Shown in pieces: positions 23,601 through 36,700 of a stretch of 64,000 nucleotides of DNA (position 1 is the first letter of the stretch; each line of letters opens with the position of its first letter). The DNA comes from Acanthamoeba sp. SK_2022b (Eukaryota; Discosea; Longamoebia; Acanthamoebidae). The position numbers and the translations under genes are program-made. The DNA lies in contig JANDJZ010000074.1 in NCBI GenBank assembly GCA_027943245.1, forward strand, positions 1 through 64,000. The letters are read 5' to 3'. The notes beneath the pieces are model-generated. The model did no database searches. It had not been told where the DNA came from and saw only the letters and a program-made list of their open reading frames with translations.

Positions 23601-26600
23601 GATGTAGGCGTTGGGGTTGGTGAAGTAGTAGCCCGATCCCATTTTGCTGATCAAGATTTGGATGCCCTGAGAGAAAGAAACAGATTCGGTTCGTCAGTTG
23701 GAACAGCAACCAGCCACAAAAGAAAGTACCTTGGCGCGTTCGTCGGTCGCCGGCGCGTCGTTGAGCAGGTCGCGAATGGGCCTGTCAGCCAGCAGTCGGT
23801 ACACCTCGGCCACAGCCTGCTCCACCATGTCATCGCTCGGATTCGCTGGAATGACCAGCCCCAAGGCCGCAAGCCCACGCAGGCCAGATGACACCATGTC
23901 CTGTGCCATGTTGGTTTAGTTACGTAGAGTAGACTAGAGTGTAGTGGCGATTGGGAGACAGTGGTGACGTACATCGTAGCGCTGCATGCATGTGGACATC
24001 TGGTTGCGCTGAATGTAGACTTCGTTGGTCTCCCAGACGTCTCGGGCGTGCACAAGGAGATCGTCGAAGAGCTTCTGCGCAGTTTCCATGTTCTTGCACA
24101 GATACTCGCACTGCGCTAGTTCTGTATAGCGACGTTCAATTAATTGAGAATTGGTAGTGGAGAGCGAAGGTGGAGGAGGAGGTCAAACCTATGTGCAGTC
24201 GGAAGGCCAGAGTGTGCTGCGACTCCCAGCAATCCGGTGGAAGCATCTGTATGCCCTGCTGGGCCATCTTGCGCGCCATCTGGTAGGCTATTGGAGGGAA
24301 AGCGGAGCAGAGTCGTGGCGAGAGCCGCTTAGTGAGTCATCTCGAGCAACGATAGTGAGGTCAGTGGCGGACATCGTTACGCGTAACTTACCCATCGAGC
24401 TCTTGCCCTTGATGGCCGCCTGGAGGTTGAGCTTGGCGATGATGAGTCTCTGAGCGGGATCCTTCACCAGCTCGGCTGCCTGGCTGAAGTGGTAGACCAC
24501 GTCGAACACGCCGTAGCGGCTGTGCTGCTGTTGCTGCGGCAGATGTTCGGACGACGCGCCGTCGTTCGTCGATTTACTCCACAAGGACTGCTGCTACACA
24601 GGAGTGGATTAGCCAACCGAAAAAATGCGCACATTTGAGAGACAGGTTTGGGTGGGCACGTACACCAATGTCCTCCTCGATCTTGATTTTAGTCATAAGG
24701 AACTGGGCGACACCGAGATGAATCTTTTGTCTGCTGCGCATCGGACTGACGCACTCGTAGGCCGCCTGCTGCACTCGGTCGTGAAGGAAATGGTATCCAA
24801 AGTCGCTGTCGCGTCCCACGAAGCCTGCGGCGATCAGCACACGCGGTTGAGAAGAGCGCAACTCCAAGGGCAGACAGCGAGGAGATGTCTTACCTTGCTG
24901 CAGAGTGGGCCAGAGAATTGTTTCGACCTCCTCCACGGGCATATTGCGATATTCGGCGATGTCGCGCACATCGAATCGGCCGCCAAAGAAGGCCGCCACT
25001 TCCAGCATCCAGAGCGTCTGGGACAAGTTAGGTCGGCGTCAGCATTAAGGGAGGACGGGCGTGAGTGTGGGGGGAATACCCTTGGGGGAAGCTTGCGAAG
25101 GTCCTGCGCCATAAACTCGACCACGTTGTCGGTGTAGTCCATCGCCTGGATCTTGTCCAGGTCCCACTTCCAACGTCCCTCGTCGTAGTCGAATCGCTGT
25201 TGGCATACAGACCCCGTAGAACAAAAACACGCGAATCAGGGGGAGCCGTTCACGTCGTACATAAGAGGGGAGCAGTACGATCAGCTCGGTTTGGTAGAGC
25301 TTGGTGAGGAAGCTGATGGCAAAGAAGGGATTGCCCTTGGTCTTTTCGTATACGAGTCTCGCCAGCATCAGCGTCTCTTGCGGCGCATGGCCGCAGTGAA
25401 GCACGTCGGCCACCATCCTATTGACGTCTTCCAGCTCCAGAGGCTAGATGGCAAACCGCACGCCCGCACGCATAGCCGTTAATACGAACGGAAGAGGCAG
25501 GAATGGTGGCAGAATGCGTGCCTGTAGCATGATGCTGTTACAGGTGACCTCCTTGGCTCGAAGCTCATCGAGGAACATCCAAAGCGGGTGAGTGTGGCTG
25601 GTCACTTCATTGTCCCGATAGCCGCACAGGAGCAGGAGCGGTGCAGCGTTCGACGAGGGGCTTCGGCAAATCTGGTTTGCCATTGGCCGAAAGGAGCGGA
25701 CAAATCTTGATAAATAATAAAACACTCTAAAAGAATAAAAATCTTCAATGGGCAAGCATACGATCTTGTGGAGTAGTTGGAATGAGGGTTGGTCCGCCCA
25801 ATGCAAGTCATCCAAAAACATCACCAACGGCTGTCCGGGTTTGATGCTAGATGGCGGACGATGAAAATAAAGAGCAGAGTAAGCACAAGTGCTAGAGAGG
25901 AGGAGGGAATATGCGCACGTGGCGAGGGATCGTGCCTGCAGAAGACGTCTATAAGGCGGGTGAAGAGCTGCGTGTACAAAGTCTGCACTTCGGACATGCC
26001 CAGGTCGAGAGTTACAGCCGGTTGCTCGCCGATGAGGAGCTGGAGGCTCGGAATCACCGACACCAGCATCTGCCCGTGGCTCCCCACTGCCTCCCGTAGC
26101 CTCTCCCTCACCCGACTCACTCGCTCCTCGTCCTCTGACAGGATCTGCCTCACACGCACACAGTGAGCAACCCACGTCATGGTAGAGAGCAAAAGAGGAG
26201 GAGAGACGCGCAGGGGGCACCTGGTTGATCATGTCGGTGAAGGCGGCCACGATGGCCGAATACGGCACGTCGCGCTTGTTGAAGTCGTACTTGCCCGAGA
26301 TGAAGTAGGCCTGCTCCTTGATCTCCTTCAGCTGGCCCACCAGCGCCGTCTTTCCCACTCCCGAGTATCCCGCCACCATCACCACCTGCCGCGCGTCCCC
26401 AGCGTTCCATTTTCGTGTTGGTCAGTCGGGCGCACCCAGCCATCGTGAGGGAAGAGTGGCCTGTGCGCAACGCAAGGACAGCTGGCCCTGTACCTGGTTG
26501 CGCGTCTGTTTGGGCGATGCGGGAGTAGCCATCGCAGAAATGTAGAGCTGCTTGAGCTGAGCGATCTGGTCTTCGCGGCCGTAGAGCTTGGCGGAAAAGG

Positions 26601-28085
26601 CGAATACGTCCGACACGTCGTCCTCTCCCGCCTTGAACTCCCTCTCCGCCTTCTCTGCCCACTCTTCGTCTTCTTCCTCCTCCTCCTCCTCCTCCGCCGT
26701 CGCCGCATTGCCTTCCTTCTGTTGTTGCTGTCGGGCCACTCCTCGGAGGCGAGCGGCTACGATGCGCTGACACCGCAACAGATCGGCCACGAGGCCGCGA
26801 CTGCTCTGATACCGCTCCTCCACCGATTTGGCCAGCAGCCGCCCGACCACGGCCGACACGCAGCGCGGCACGCGCGGGTCGACCTCGTGCACGGCCGCCG
26901 CCTGCTTGGCCATATGCGCGTGCATCATGCGCACCGCCGACCGCTCGTGGAACGGCACGCTCCCCGTCAGCAGCTCGAAGAACGTCACGCCCAGCGAATA
27001 GAAGTCGCTCCGGTGGTCGGCCGGCCGCGCCGCCGCATCGCCGCTCCGCAGCGACAGCTCCGGCGGCAGGTACGGCAGCGATCCCAGCATGTGGAGCGGC
27101 AGCTTGCCCTGGTGGGTCGTGTCCTTGGAGCGGACAACGATGGAGGCGATGCCAAAGTCGGTGATCTTTACCTCGCCCGTCTCCTTGTTCCAGATGATGT
27201 TGTGTGGCTGCACGCACACCGAGGGGGATTAGCGCCCGCATGTCCCAAGCCGCTGGGGGATTAGCCCCCCGCGCTACTGTTGCGGAACAAACACGGGCAA
27301 AACACGCACACGCACGCACAAAGCCTCAACAAAAATACGTAATAATTATTTGAATTGATATTATAACTGTTTATACTTTCTCTCTTTCTCGCTTTTGACC
27401 GAAGGGAGGAGGGAGGGGGAACCTTGATATCCTTATGGACGACGGAACGACTGTGAATGCGACCGAGCGTGCGTGCCACCGACAGCGCCAGCGTTAGAAA
27501 CCGACCCACGTCGCCGCCAAAGGCGCCCTCGCGCGCGAGCCACTTGTCGAGTGACTCGCCGCCAAAGTCCTCCACCACGAGCGCTTCGACGCCCGGCCGC
27601 GAGAGCCGCGCCAGGATGCGCACCACGCCCTCCACGCCGCGCAGGCTGTCGGCCACTACCTGGTGCTCGTGCTGGAAGTTGCTCAGGTGCCGCGGCAGGG
27701 GCAGCGACACGTTGAGCGCCTTCACTCGCACCACCTGCCCTTCGTGCAGCAGCGATTCTTCTTCCTCGTAAGCTCCCGCTGTGCTCGCTCCACCAAGAGA
27801 GGATGCTTCATCTTGATGCAGATTTTCGGTCAATGAAAAATCTTCAGCCAGGGCTTGCACGGGGTAGAAGGAGGTCGACGAATGATGGTTGTGAAGCTGC
27901 TGCAGTGGATGATGCTGTACAAGAGGATTCTGAAGTAATGCAGGAGAGAAAAGATGGCGGGCCTGTGGGCGAGGCGTGCGTGCCACACGACAGCGATAGA
28001 TGAGGGACTGAGCGCCTCTGTCAACCTCGGGCGAGATCAATTCGAAGCCCTCTTCTTCGAGCACCTTGCCCAGCGGCCCCTCCAT
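18550..28085 (-). CDS. Ser/Thr kinase - AAA ATPase - GAF - hybrid histidine kinase fusion
   Basis: Giant signalling protein with the same layout as fission-yeast Mak/Phk-type kinases. The ATG at 28085 opens MEGPLGKVLEEEGFELISPE. In order: a Ser/Thr kinase with VRVKAL, VVHKDIK/PHNIIWN and ITDFGIAS, all key residues present (about 28080-26800); an ATPase with Walker A GYSGVGKTALV (about 26360) and Walker B LVMFLDDLHWAD (about 25800-25830); a helical repeat region (24600-21700); a GAF domain (about 21500-20830, SVLCVPIEHKDKHRGLIYLE); a dimerisation helix with SHELRTPLNGIIG (about 20650); an ATPase domain; and a receiver-like end. In the ATPase the N-box reads RLQQIVASLLVHCSKLTESG and the D-box VHSTGMTID, so the usual Asn and Asp are absent. 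The receiver starts LLFVSNQTN, lacking the acidic pair, though VVMDV keeps an Asp. Many introns; a single gene is inferred from family order. Confidence 0.8.
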
Positions 28086-28396
28086 CTAGTGTCCTTCTCT
28101 CCGTTCTTGAAGCTTGCTTTGCCTCTGTGGGGCCACCCTCCTCCTCGCTCGCTCGGAGAGAAGGGGTTGGTTAAAGGGGCGGTGAGCCATGAAACAACGA
28201 GATCGACGTCAGGTGGTAGTTTGAGTGGCCCCATCTAAGCACGCGACGCTGATTTGCGTGGCGTCGCCTTTTCATTGGCTACTAAATCTCAATACAACGC
28301 TCGGGGTTGGGGGGTTGGAATGGTCGGGGTGCTGCTGGTCAGTTGAAGTGGTGGCACGTAATGAGTCCGTGCACGGCCAGCACTATCGCGCCTACG
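28086..28396. other. Short intergenic region
   Basis: About 310 bases between two minus-strand genes; it must carry the promoter of the kinase-histidine kinase gene. A local G-rich run occurs near 28302-28316. No other feature is seen. Confidence 0.5.
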
Positions 28397-30573
28397 TCAA
28401 CCTAACAAGTAGAGCTGTAAATAAGAGAGACGCCCAGCATGCAACGGATAGAGCGGAGAAAAGAGACGGTACCGTGGTGGCCTTCAGGACGGTCGAGTGC
28501 ACAGCCTTGTTGCCGATGAGCCTGAGGGTCTGGAAGTGGTGGTACACCTCCTTCTCGATCTTGCCGCTCACCTTGAGCTGAGTCATGCGACCGAAGAGGT
28601 TCTGGTCCGGTGTCGTGGTCAGCGCCGGCGGAGGAGCTGGGCCTGGGAAACCTCCGGACGGCGGTCCGCCGACGAAGCCTCTGCCTCGGCCGCGTCCGGC
28701 GTCCGGCGTGTACGGAGTTCCGAATCCTCGACCTCTGCCTCCGGCTGGGCGGTCCTGGCCCTGACCTTGCTGTTGCGGTTGTGGACGGAACAGACCGTCT
28801 TCAAGGAGGAAAAGCTCCGAGCACAGCTCGGCCACGATCCTTCCGTTGACGGCGCAGGCTACGATGATGATCGACGACTCACGCACGGTCTTGAACGCTT
28901 GCACCGCCGCGAGTATGTTGTCCACGGACCTGTGCACGATCCTCAGCTTCGTCACGATATCGTCTAGCTTCTTCCGGAACTCTCTCTTCTCCCGCTGGGC
29001 CATTCTCCTCTCCCAGTCCGGCCTCTCGCTCTCGGTCGCGTCTCCGTTGTTCTGCTCCCTCGCTCGTCGCCTCTCTTCGTCCCTTTCGGCCTTGTCGGCT
29101 TGCTCCATTTTCCTCGCTTCGCTCTCGAACTGGGCCAGCGCCTTGGCCGACCTGGCCAGAGCTTGCCGGATGATATCTTCGAGCTTGTCGAGCTGCACCG
29201 GTATAAGCAGATCAAAGGCCGACTGCAGCGCGTGTGCTGTGAAATTGTTTGAGGACACTATGTTGACCGCAGATAGGTTCGGACGATCTGGTGCAGGAAC
29301 GAAACGCAACTGTGATTAGTGCGGCGTGTGATATAGTGCCTGAGTGATGGCGATGTTACCGCTCATGTTCTCGGCGATCCAATGCAAAAACCCGACGAGC
29401 TCGACTATAACTTCGTTCCTGCCGATCTGGAAGTGGTTGGCCTTCGCCCCCTTGCCGATGAGGGGCATGGTCAATGTCAGGGTGTCCTCCCGAATAATTT
29501 CTCTGTAACAAATCCAAACCACTCTTGTGTCAGCGAAGCAACAGACACAAGCACGCCACAAAGCAAGCATACCTGGCGTGCAGCTTCAGCAGATCGTAAC
29601 ATTCGACGAGGTCCTTAGGTTTGAAGGGCGAGAGGGCGGTGCTCTGCTTCAATTCTACAAGCCACAGTGCGCCGCAGTGCTGATGTAAGAGAAAGGTAAG
29701 CATACGCAACGTACGCAGCGTTGCGCCGCACATTCATGCTGAAGAGTGAGGTACCCGCTCTGGCTCCAGCATGTGCAAGTTGTAATCCGCACTCGTGAAG
29801 TCTTTGTACTCGAGCGCAGCCACGTCTACGCCGCACTACATTTGCGCTTGAGCCAACCGAAAGAAGCGTCCAACCAGTTCAGGGTCTCACGCACAGCTAC
29901 ACCATACGTACTGTCTGCGCGGCTGAGCAGAAGGACGTGGGCACGTTGGCGGCGCGGAAGCCGCCCTTGAAGCTCGACGCAAGCACCACGTCGGACCCGT
30001 GCTCTTCCAGGAAGCTCCCCAGGGGCCCTGCAACGAGCACGGGATGAATCTAAGAACGACTGACGGGTTCAAACTCGTCTCTCACAAAGTAGCCTCAGAC
30101 TCACCGAAAAAGATGTTCACCTCTAGAGGTGGGGCCGACGTGCGCTGAATAGATCTGGAGACCAAGTGGCTCACGGGCGGACTCTTGGGCGAGATAGGCG
30201 CAACCTCCTTCTCCACCTCCTTCACTGGAAAAGCGGGTGGCTGAATGGGCGTAGCGTCGGCCCTGGGAAGGAAGGGCGAGGGGCCGCGAAAGTACTCGCC
30301 CGACGAAGCTGCCGATAGGGAAGGAGACCCGAGTGCTCCATAGTGATGCCCTCCCCGCCCGCGCACTCCTCGTCCGCGTCCCTGGTAGTTACCTCGGGCA
30401 GGCGGGTGCTGAGGCGAGTGGTGGTGACCACCCCCTGGGTGGTGCCTCTGTGTGGTGGCGCTGTACTGCTGTTGCGGGTGGTGATTGTACTCCATTGGCT
30501 TTTCGTCTTCTTCCTGTTCTTGTGGGTAGAAATCCGTAAAATCAACCGCATCGACCAGCCCTCGCCTTGACAT
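28397..30573 (-). CDS. RG-rich protein with DUF4145-like C-terminus
   Basis: I do not recognise its function. ATG at 30573 opens MSRRGLVDAVDFTDFYPQEQ. The N-terminal ~130 residues are His/Gln/Gly-rich with an RG cluster (NYQGRGRGVRGRGG), typical of RNA-binding disordered segments. After introns come PLGSFLEEHGSDVVLASSFK, VELKQSTALSPFKPKDLVEC and EVIVELVGFLHWIAENMSG, then a long charged helix (about 28960-29200, rich in E, R, K, A) likely to form a coiled coil. A second Gly/Arg-rich linker (GRGRGFGTPYTPDAGRGRGR) precedes KEVYHHFQTLRLIGNKAVHS, which has the LR.iGN.a.H core of DUF4145-type domains. A last intron places the stop at 28397; without it the frame ends at 28392. Confidence 0.6.
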
Positions 30574-30827
30574 CTTCGCCTGCGCCTGTGCTTTCGGGCC
30601 AACAACCAATTTTCTTCGCGTTTACCAAATAGGCAGAACCGAAAAGGAACAGCAACGAAGCAACTTATATGAGTGTGGCTGCAACGCTCAGCCAGGGTTG
30701 GCTCAAGCAATCAACAACCTTTTTCATCATGCTTCACCATCTAGGACGCAATGGAGCACCTCGAAGGGTCGTGCAGTGGTTCGCTCCCCAGCGATTGTGG
30801 GACGGATAAAACTCGCCAAGATGGCGC

Positions 30828-31332
30828 TTACACAATCTCTGCCTCCATCACCCGCGAGCTGCGCGCGGGCGCGGCGTGCTCTTCGTTGGCGGCCTCGGCA
30901 TGCGTGCCCTCCTTCTCTCGGGCAAGTCTCGCTCGCGCCCTGCGGTTAACTGTTGGCGCGCCAGACGCGTGATGAGCTCAATCAAACAAAGCGTGAACGA
31001 ATAATAATAATCACAGGCAACGTGAAGTGTCAGTGATTGGCACGTACTCTCCTTGACCCGTTCCTGTTCCAGCTTGTACTGCTGCTTTTGCAGCTTGAAC
31101 TCCTCCTTGGCGAGCATCTTGTTTCTGATGCTTTCGGCGTGCTTTGCTGCCCTCTTCTCGTGGTTGCCCAGAGCCCTCCTCCTCACCTTAGATGAACGGC
31201 TCTTGTAAATGGCGAGGCCGCGGCAAGCCGTGACGTTCAGTGGGGCTGCACGACAGCAATTATTCAGCAAATCGTGCAGAATCGACTGCGCATTGGGGAG
31301 TTGTTACCAGTTCCGGAAACGGAGACAGACAT
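30828..31332 (-). CDS. Small basic protein, unrecognised
   Basis: About 120 residues in three exons. A short first exon (ATG at 31332, MSVSVSGT) splices at gtaacaactc...gtcgtgcag to APLNVTACRGLAIYKSRSSK, followed by RRRALGNHEKRAAKHAESIR and KLQKQQYKLEQERVKE; after an intron (about 30953-31048) INRRARARLAREKEGTHAEA leads to the TAA at 30828. The protein is Lys/Arg/Glu-rich and predicted mostly helical. The composition would suit a ribosomal or RNA-associated protein, but no family signature is visible. The first exon is a guess based on splice phase. Confidence 0.5.
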
Positions 31333-31703
31333 TACAGGCCGAGCAAATAGAGAAATCGGAGCGTTGAACCCTTGGACCGAACGGCCAAAGGGCTGCAGAT
31401 AGGAAAGAGTAAATTAAGAGGGGGGGAGGTAAAAATCACCGGGCCGTTGCCACATTTGCGTTGCTAGTGTCGTAGACAATGTGTACCAATGCAGCGCCAA
31501 GGGCAGGTACGCCGAGTGTCGTCCGTCGCATCACAGTAAATGTTATGTGATTTGTCGGCCAGAGCTTGCTTTTTTTTTTTGATTCTTTTCTCTTTGCGCC
31601 AATTTTCTCTTTCTTTCTCGATCGTGCTTGTGCGGAAGGCTTACTCATCACGCCAGAGCTCTCGCTACGCAACACAAGGCTTCCCACAACACAAGAGCCA
31701 AAA

Positions 31704-33099
31704 ATGACGAGCCTTACCACTGTTGCGCCGCTCTACTCAACGTGTGGTCTCTCTGCTTTCACCTGGAGCCTCGTTGGTGGCGCCGTTCTTTATTTGCCCC
31801 ATTGCCTGTTAAACGCACGAGCTCAGGGTCTCGAGGTACTTCATGGCAAAACGCCTGTGCCTGAGACTGCAAGCTATGCTGCTCAGGTCTCTTGGCTCTC
31901 TGGACACTTCTCTGCATTGAAGGAGGCCGCAACAGCCGTGTTAGGTCAAAGAGGAGTACTGGTTACTGTGTTTGAGGCTGTGCTGTCATCGGCCCGTACA
32001 GCTGGGCTGTCGGCACTGCTATCAGCTTTCGTAGGCCTCTGGGCCGTTTCTGCTTATGTTGGTGATGTGTCCATCGTAGATTCTCTGTGGAGCCTGGGTA
32101 CGCCACCTGCAGCAGCGGGTTTCATTCTGAAGACTAATGTTTGTGTTCGGTCGTGAAGGGTTTCTGCTGCTTACGTGGGTCTACAACCAGCACCCGGACA
32201 CGATGACTGGCTTCGCTGGGCGAAAGCAGCTCATACTGGGCGGCGTTGCTTTGTGGGCTGTGCGTCTCGCCGGCTATATCACTTGGCGCAACCACGGCCA
32301 GGGTGAAGGTTAGTGGCAGGAGCATGGATCAGATCAACTTGTGTAGGGGCTCACGCTTGCTTGGATTGGTACAGATTACCGCTACAAGGCCATGCGTAGA
32401 TCGATGGGACCCAAGTTCTGGTGGGTATCGCTGTTCTCGGTATTCGGTCTGCAAGCGGTATTGGGATCTCCCTCACAATCGGTTAAGGCCAGCTAACCTA
32501 ACCCACTACTCCGCCAGCTGCTCTGCTTCATTATATCGCAACCGCTTCTTATTGCGCAGACGGGAGGGCCGCAGCACTTCACCGTTCAAGACATCGTAGG
32601 ATCGCTGATATGGCTGTTGGGCTTCCTCTTCGAAGCTGTGGGCGATCTCCAGCTCGCCAGGTTCAAGTCCGACCCTCAAAACAAAGGTACGGGGTAAGCG
32701 CTCACAGGTACAGTCGCCTTACTGACCTTCGGCGTCGCTTCGTCAGGCAAGCTGCTTACTACTGGCTTGTGGCGCTACACAAGGCATCCGAACTACTTTG
32801 GCAACGCTGCAATGTTCTGGGGCTTCTGGGTGATCGCGGCTGCAACTCATGGCGGTATTTTCGAACCTATCGTCTCGTTTATCAAGTGTCAACACCCTGA
32901 TGTCTGTGTCTCTCTCGTCGTTCACGTTGTAGGTTGGAAGACGGTGTTCAGTCCGGCGTTGATGACGTTCCTCCTGCTCAAGGTCTCCGGCGTGGCCCTC
33001 CTGGAGCGAGGCCTCAAGAAATCCAAGCCGGGCTACGAGTCCTACATAGCAGCCACCAGCTCCTTCTTCCCATGGTTCCCGGCTACCAAGCGTAATTGA
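31704..33099 (+). CDS. DUF1295 membrane protein (steroid 5-alpha reductase-like)
   Basis: Integral membrane protein related to the 5-alpha-reductase/isoprenylcysteine methyltransferase group. ATG at 31704 gives MTSLTTVAPLYSTCG and several hydrophobic segments, then VSIVDSLWSL (DUF1295 D.lW), VALWAVRLAGYITWRNHGQG followed by EDYRYKAMRRSMGPKFWWVS, and the C-terminal signature TTGLWRYTRHPNYFGNAAMF (about 32757-32816) with the R-x-P-x-Y/N NADPH-binding pattern. The end, GLKKSKPGYESYIAATSSFF, matches the Y..Y...T..F.P terminus of the family. Introns fall at about 32097-32157, 32307-32377, 32454-32517, 32688-32747 and 32863-32933. The substrate is unknown. Confidence 0.82.
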
Positions 33100-33150
33100 G
33101 TTGGCTGAGACCACGCCCACCAACGATTAAACACCTCTCTGAAAACACGG

Positions 33151-33480
33151 TTAGCCGTCCACCGAGAACTTCCTGATGACGACGAGTTCGTTCTGAGAGT
33201 CGAGAACGCGGTAGAAGGATTGGTGGCGGGTCAAGCTCCCGTCTACCGTGCGCAGGTAGGGCAAGTCGCGGTGCATGAAGCCAACGTTGCGACTGAACGC
33301 AATGGACATTGCGTGATATGTTGCCGTAGGGGTAGGGGCCCTTAAACGATGACGTAACGTGGCCGGTCGATGGCACCTTCAACTTACGATCCTCTTCGAT
33401 AAGGTTGGTACAGCAGGTGGAGGAAGGCGCGCTTCCCTATTGGTGGCCAGGTTCGGTTGAAACGAAGATCCAAGGTGGCT
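33151..33480 (-). CDS. Hypothetical protein, 3' exons only resolved
   Basis: A coding-like end on the minus strand: RNVGFMHRDLPYLRTVDGSL and TRHQSFYRVLDSQNELVVIR before a TAA at 33151. A preceding exon (about 33393-33475, TLDLRFNRTWPPIGKRAFLH) can be joined in phase across gtaagttgaag...gttcag. I could not find a convincing first exon. It is sandwiched between the DUF1295 gene and the receptor kinase-cyclase gene. It may be a short gene or a decayed fragment. Confidence 0.35.
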
Positions 33481-33714
33481 CAACCCAGCACAGTTCAAGT
33501 CGAACTTGGTGTCTTCATTTCGCCCTTTTTTTTCGAGTTGTGGGTACGAACTGCAACATTGCGGGGTGTAACTATAATTCAAAGGTAATAAGGCACCGTC
33601 ACAACAGCTCTGGGGCCGAGAGGAAAATTGGCCCACCAGTCATATGACTGTCTTTGTGTGGCCGTGCAAACCCGAGCCGTTCAACGTATCACACGTGCTG
33701 CTTATTTTGTACAC

Positions 33715-36700
33715 TTAGGCCTGGCCGTCCCTATCATTGTCTTCGCCGATGAGCGAGTCCAGGAACGCGACCACGTCCTCCATCTTGGGCCGCTTCTCGG
33801 GCTTGTTGTGCCAGCACTTCTTCATGACCTTCTTGTACTCCTACACGGTTCGGATGACAGATGGCGATTGCCAACAAGGAACACAATAAGCAACACTAGA
33901 TCGAAGCCCTCATCGCAACGATAAGAGAGGTGCGCGTACGGGAGGGCAGTCCTGAGGGATCTGGGGCCTCTTGCCCTCCAGCACGTCCATCGACACGCCC
34001 ATGAAGTTCCGGCCCGCATAGGGCTGCTTCCGGGTCAACATCTGCAACCAGTGGGGGTCAGTCGTCATGCCGAGCCGGCAGAGAGGAGGTGCAGGTGCAA
34101 GTAAGGAGGTTTGACGGACCTCCCACATGACGACGCCAAAACTGTAGAGATCGGCCTTCTCTGAGTACTTCTCGCCGCGGATGATCTCCGGGGCGGTCCA
34201 GGCGGGAGTGCCGCAGCGGGTCATGGTGGCGTTCTCCTCCTTGATGCGCGCGAAGCCGAAATCGGCCACCTTCACGTTCCATGTCTCGTCCACGAGCAGG
34301 TTGGACGGCTGGTGGCCCCAGAGCAAAGACGTCGACATTCGATTTGATCAGACCATGAAGGACAGCACCCGACTCCCAGCCAATGGCTTGAAAGGAGCAA
34401 CAACATACCTTGATGTCGCGGTGGATGATTGTCGGGTCGAGCGAGTGGAGGTAGTTGATGCCGAGAGCAGCACTGCGCAGCATTCTCAGCCGCTGATTGA
34501 ACGGCAGCTGGCGGAGATTTGAAGCGGGGCGAAGAGCGAAAGAGAAGATTAGTCGGACGCAAAGCACAATTAAGTTGGGGGAACTGTACCTTGACGTTGG
34601 ACTCGAGGATGTACTTGAGCGAGCCCTGCTTGACGAACTCGGTCACAATCGCCAGGTTCGGACGCTGCACGCAGGCGCCGATGAAGAGCACGATGTTGGG
34701 GTGGTGCAGCTCGGAGAGGAAGGCCATCTCCGCCCTGAACTCGAGCATCTTGCGCTCGTCCAGCTTCTGCTTGATGATCCGCTTCACGGCGACGTCCACG
34801 CCCTTCCACTTGCCGCGCGACACGATGCCATAGCTGCCGGTGCCCACCTGCTGGCCGATCTGAATCTCGTTGTAGTTGATGATCCATCGGCAGAGGTTGG
34901 CCGACGTGAGGAAGTTGTCCTCCTGGAAGGTCATTCCCTCGCCCACCAGCAACTGGATGTCTGCTCACCATGACGTATCATGACCAGTTAATTTCACTGC
35001 TTTCCTCTTCTCATTCACGCGACAGCGATCGGCTCAGCCATAATAAATAATAAAAATAAAACGCTCATGAACCAAACGACGGGGGGGGGGACCCACCCTT
35101 GCCCTTGTGGTCCTTCTCGTCGTCGGAATTGCTGGTACCGATCTTGTCCCTATCGCTGTCCGTGTTGGGCGAGCTCGTGCTGAAGGGGGCGCATCGCAGT
35201 TGTTAGCCACACGAGCGTTGGCCAGCGTGTCGTGCATGCGTGAGTAGACATACCTTGTGGCGTCGGTGGAGACGCCGCCAAAGAAGCGGCCCTCGAGGCC
35301 GCGCACCTTGAGCTCGTACAGCCTGGTGCCCTGAGGCTGCTCGGGGATGTCGAACGTGCCCAGGCGCTGGATGCGCTTCTCCTCCTTGGCCAGCTCGGTC
35401 GACTTGACCTTGTTGTAGGCCGTCCCCGAGAGCAGGATCTGGCCGCCGTGCGCGAGGGCCGTGATGCGAGCCGTGAGGTTGACCGGCACGCCGATGTATT
35501 CATAGCGGCGCGACATGGGGTCGCGAACGAGCTTGGGCGCGCCGACATGGATGCCCATGCGGACGCGGAGACCCTTGTAAAGCACCCTGTCGTCGACATC
35601 GCCCCACTCGGGGGCGGCGCCGGGGTGCGCGAGCAAGTCCTTGGGCCAATCGGCTTCGAGCAACCTGGGGACAGGAAAGGCGTGCAGTCACGTCAGCGAG
35701 CAGTCGAGGGGTGCACGTTGCAGTGCGTTTGATGCGCGGTGCCGCCGTACTCGGACTGAACATCCATGCACCACTCGAGCGCGTCGATGGCGTGCTGGAA
35801 CACGAGGCAGAAGGAGCCCTCGCCCGCGTTCTTCATCATCACCTCGTAGCCCTGATGCTTCTTGAGCAGGTCCCTGATGATGCCGTTGTGCAGAAGCGTG
35901 GCATCGCGCATGGCTGTGGCGCGCACGGTCAGGCGTCAGTCGATCAAACAAATTTCCTTCCTTCCTTTGGCTGGCTGGCTGGCTGGCTGGCTGGGGGGGG
36001 GTCGGCGTACAGGCGGCCTTGGTCTCCCATAGGGAGGCGGCGCGGGTGATGTCCGTGAACACGATGGCGACTTCGCCCTCGGGCGGCTTGACTCCGATGA
36101 TTGTGCCGCCCACGTCCTGCTTCGACCCTGTTCAACGTAGCAAACGCGAGATTAGCTCCAACCCGAGGCCAAGCCAATCCGGACGGACGAGGGGGCGAGG
36201 AGACAAACCGTCCAAGTGGCCAGACCCGCTCGACGACGAGGGGAGACTCCACGAGCCATCTGCAGCGATTTGCGTAACAATGACGGTTAGGTGAGTGAGC
36301 GAGAGAGGTGAGCTTTGGCACGATGAGGCGTACGCGAGCGGCCGTCCTTGGAGGTCATCGACGAGGAGCTGTTGCTGCTGTGGCCCTCGATCATGGTCGC
36401 CAGCCGCGTCATCACCTCGAGGAACGTGGGCCGAACGGTCGGGTCCTGCAGCACCGCCCAATCAGTCAATTAGTCGACAACAAATCACAGCGCGAGACGC
36501 GGTTGCATGGGGGGGAGGGGCAGCACGCACGCGATGCCAGCAGGAGGTCATGAGGTCCTCGTAGTCCTGGGGAACGAATTGGGGAATGGGCGGCCGGGCC
36601 TGGTCGCGGATCACCGACACGGCGACGGCGGCGGGACTGAGGCCGTAGTAGGGCTGCTCGCGGGTGAGCACCTCCCACAGGATGATGCCGAACGAGTACA

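Noticed and set aside
26177..27319. 380-residue minus-strand open frame overlapping the kinase exon
   Set aside because: Same strand but wrong frame relative to the clear Ser/Thr kinase exon (ITDFGIAS frame).
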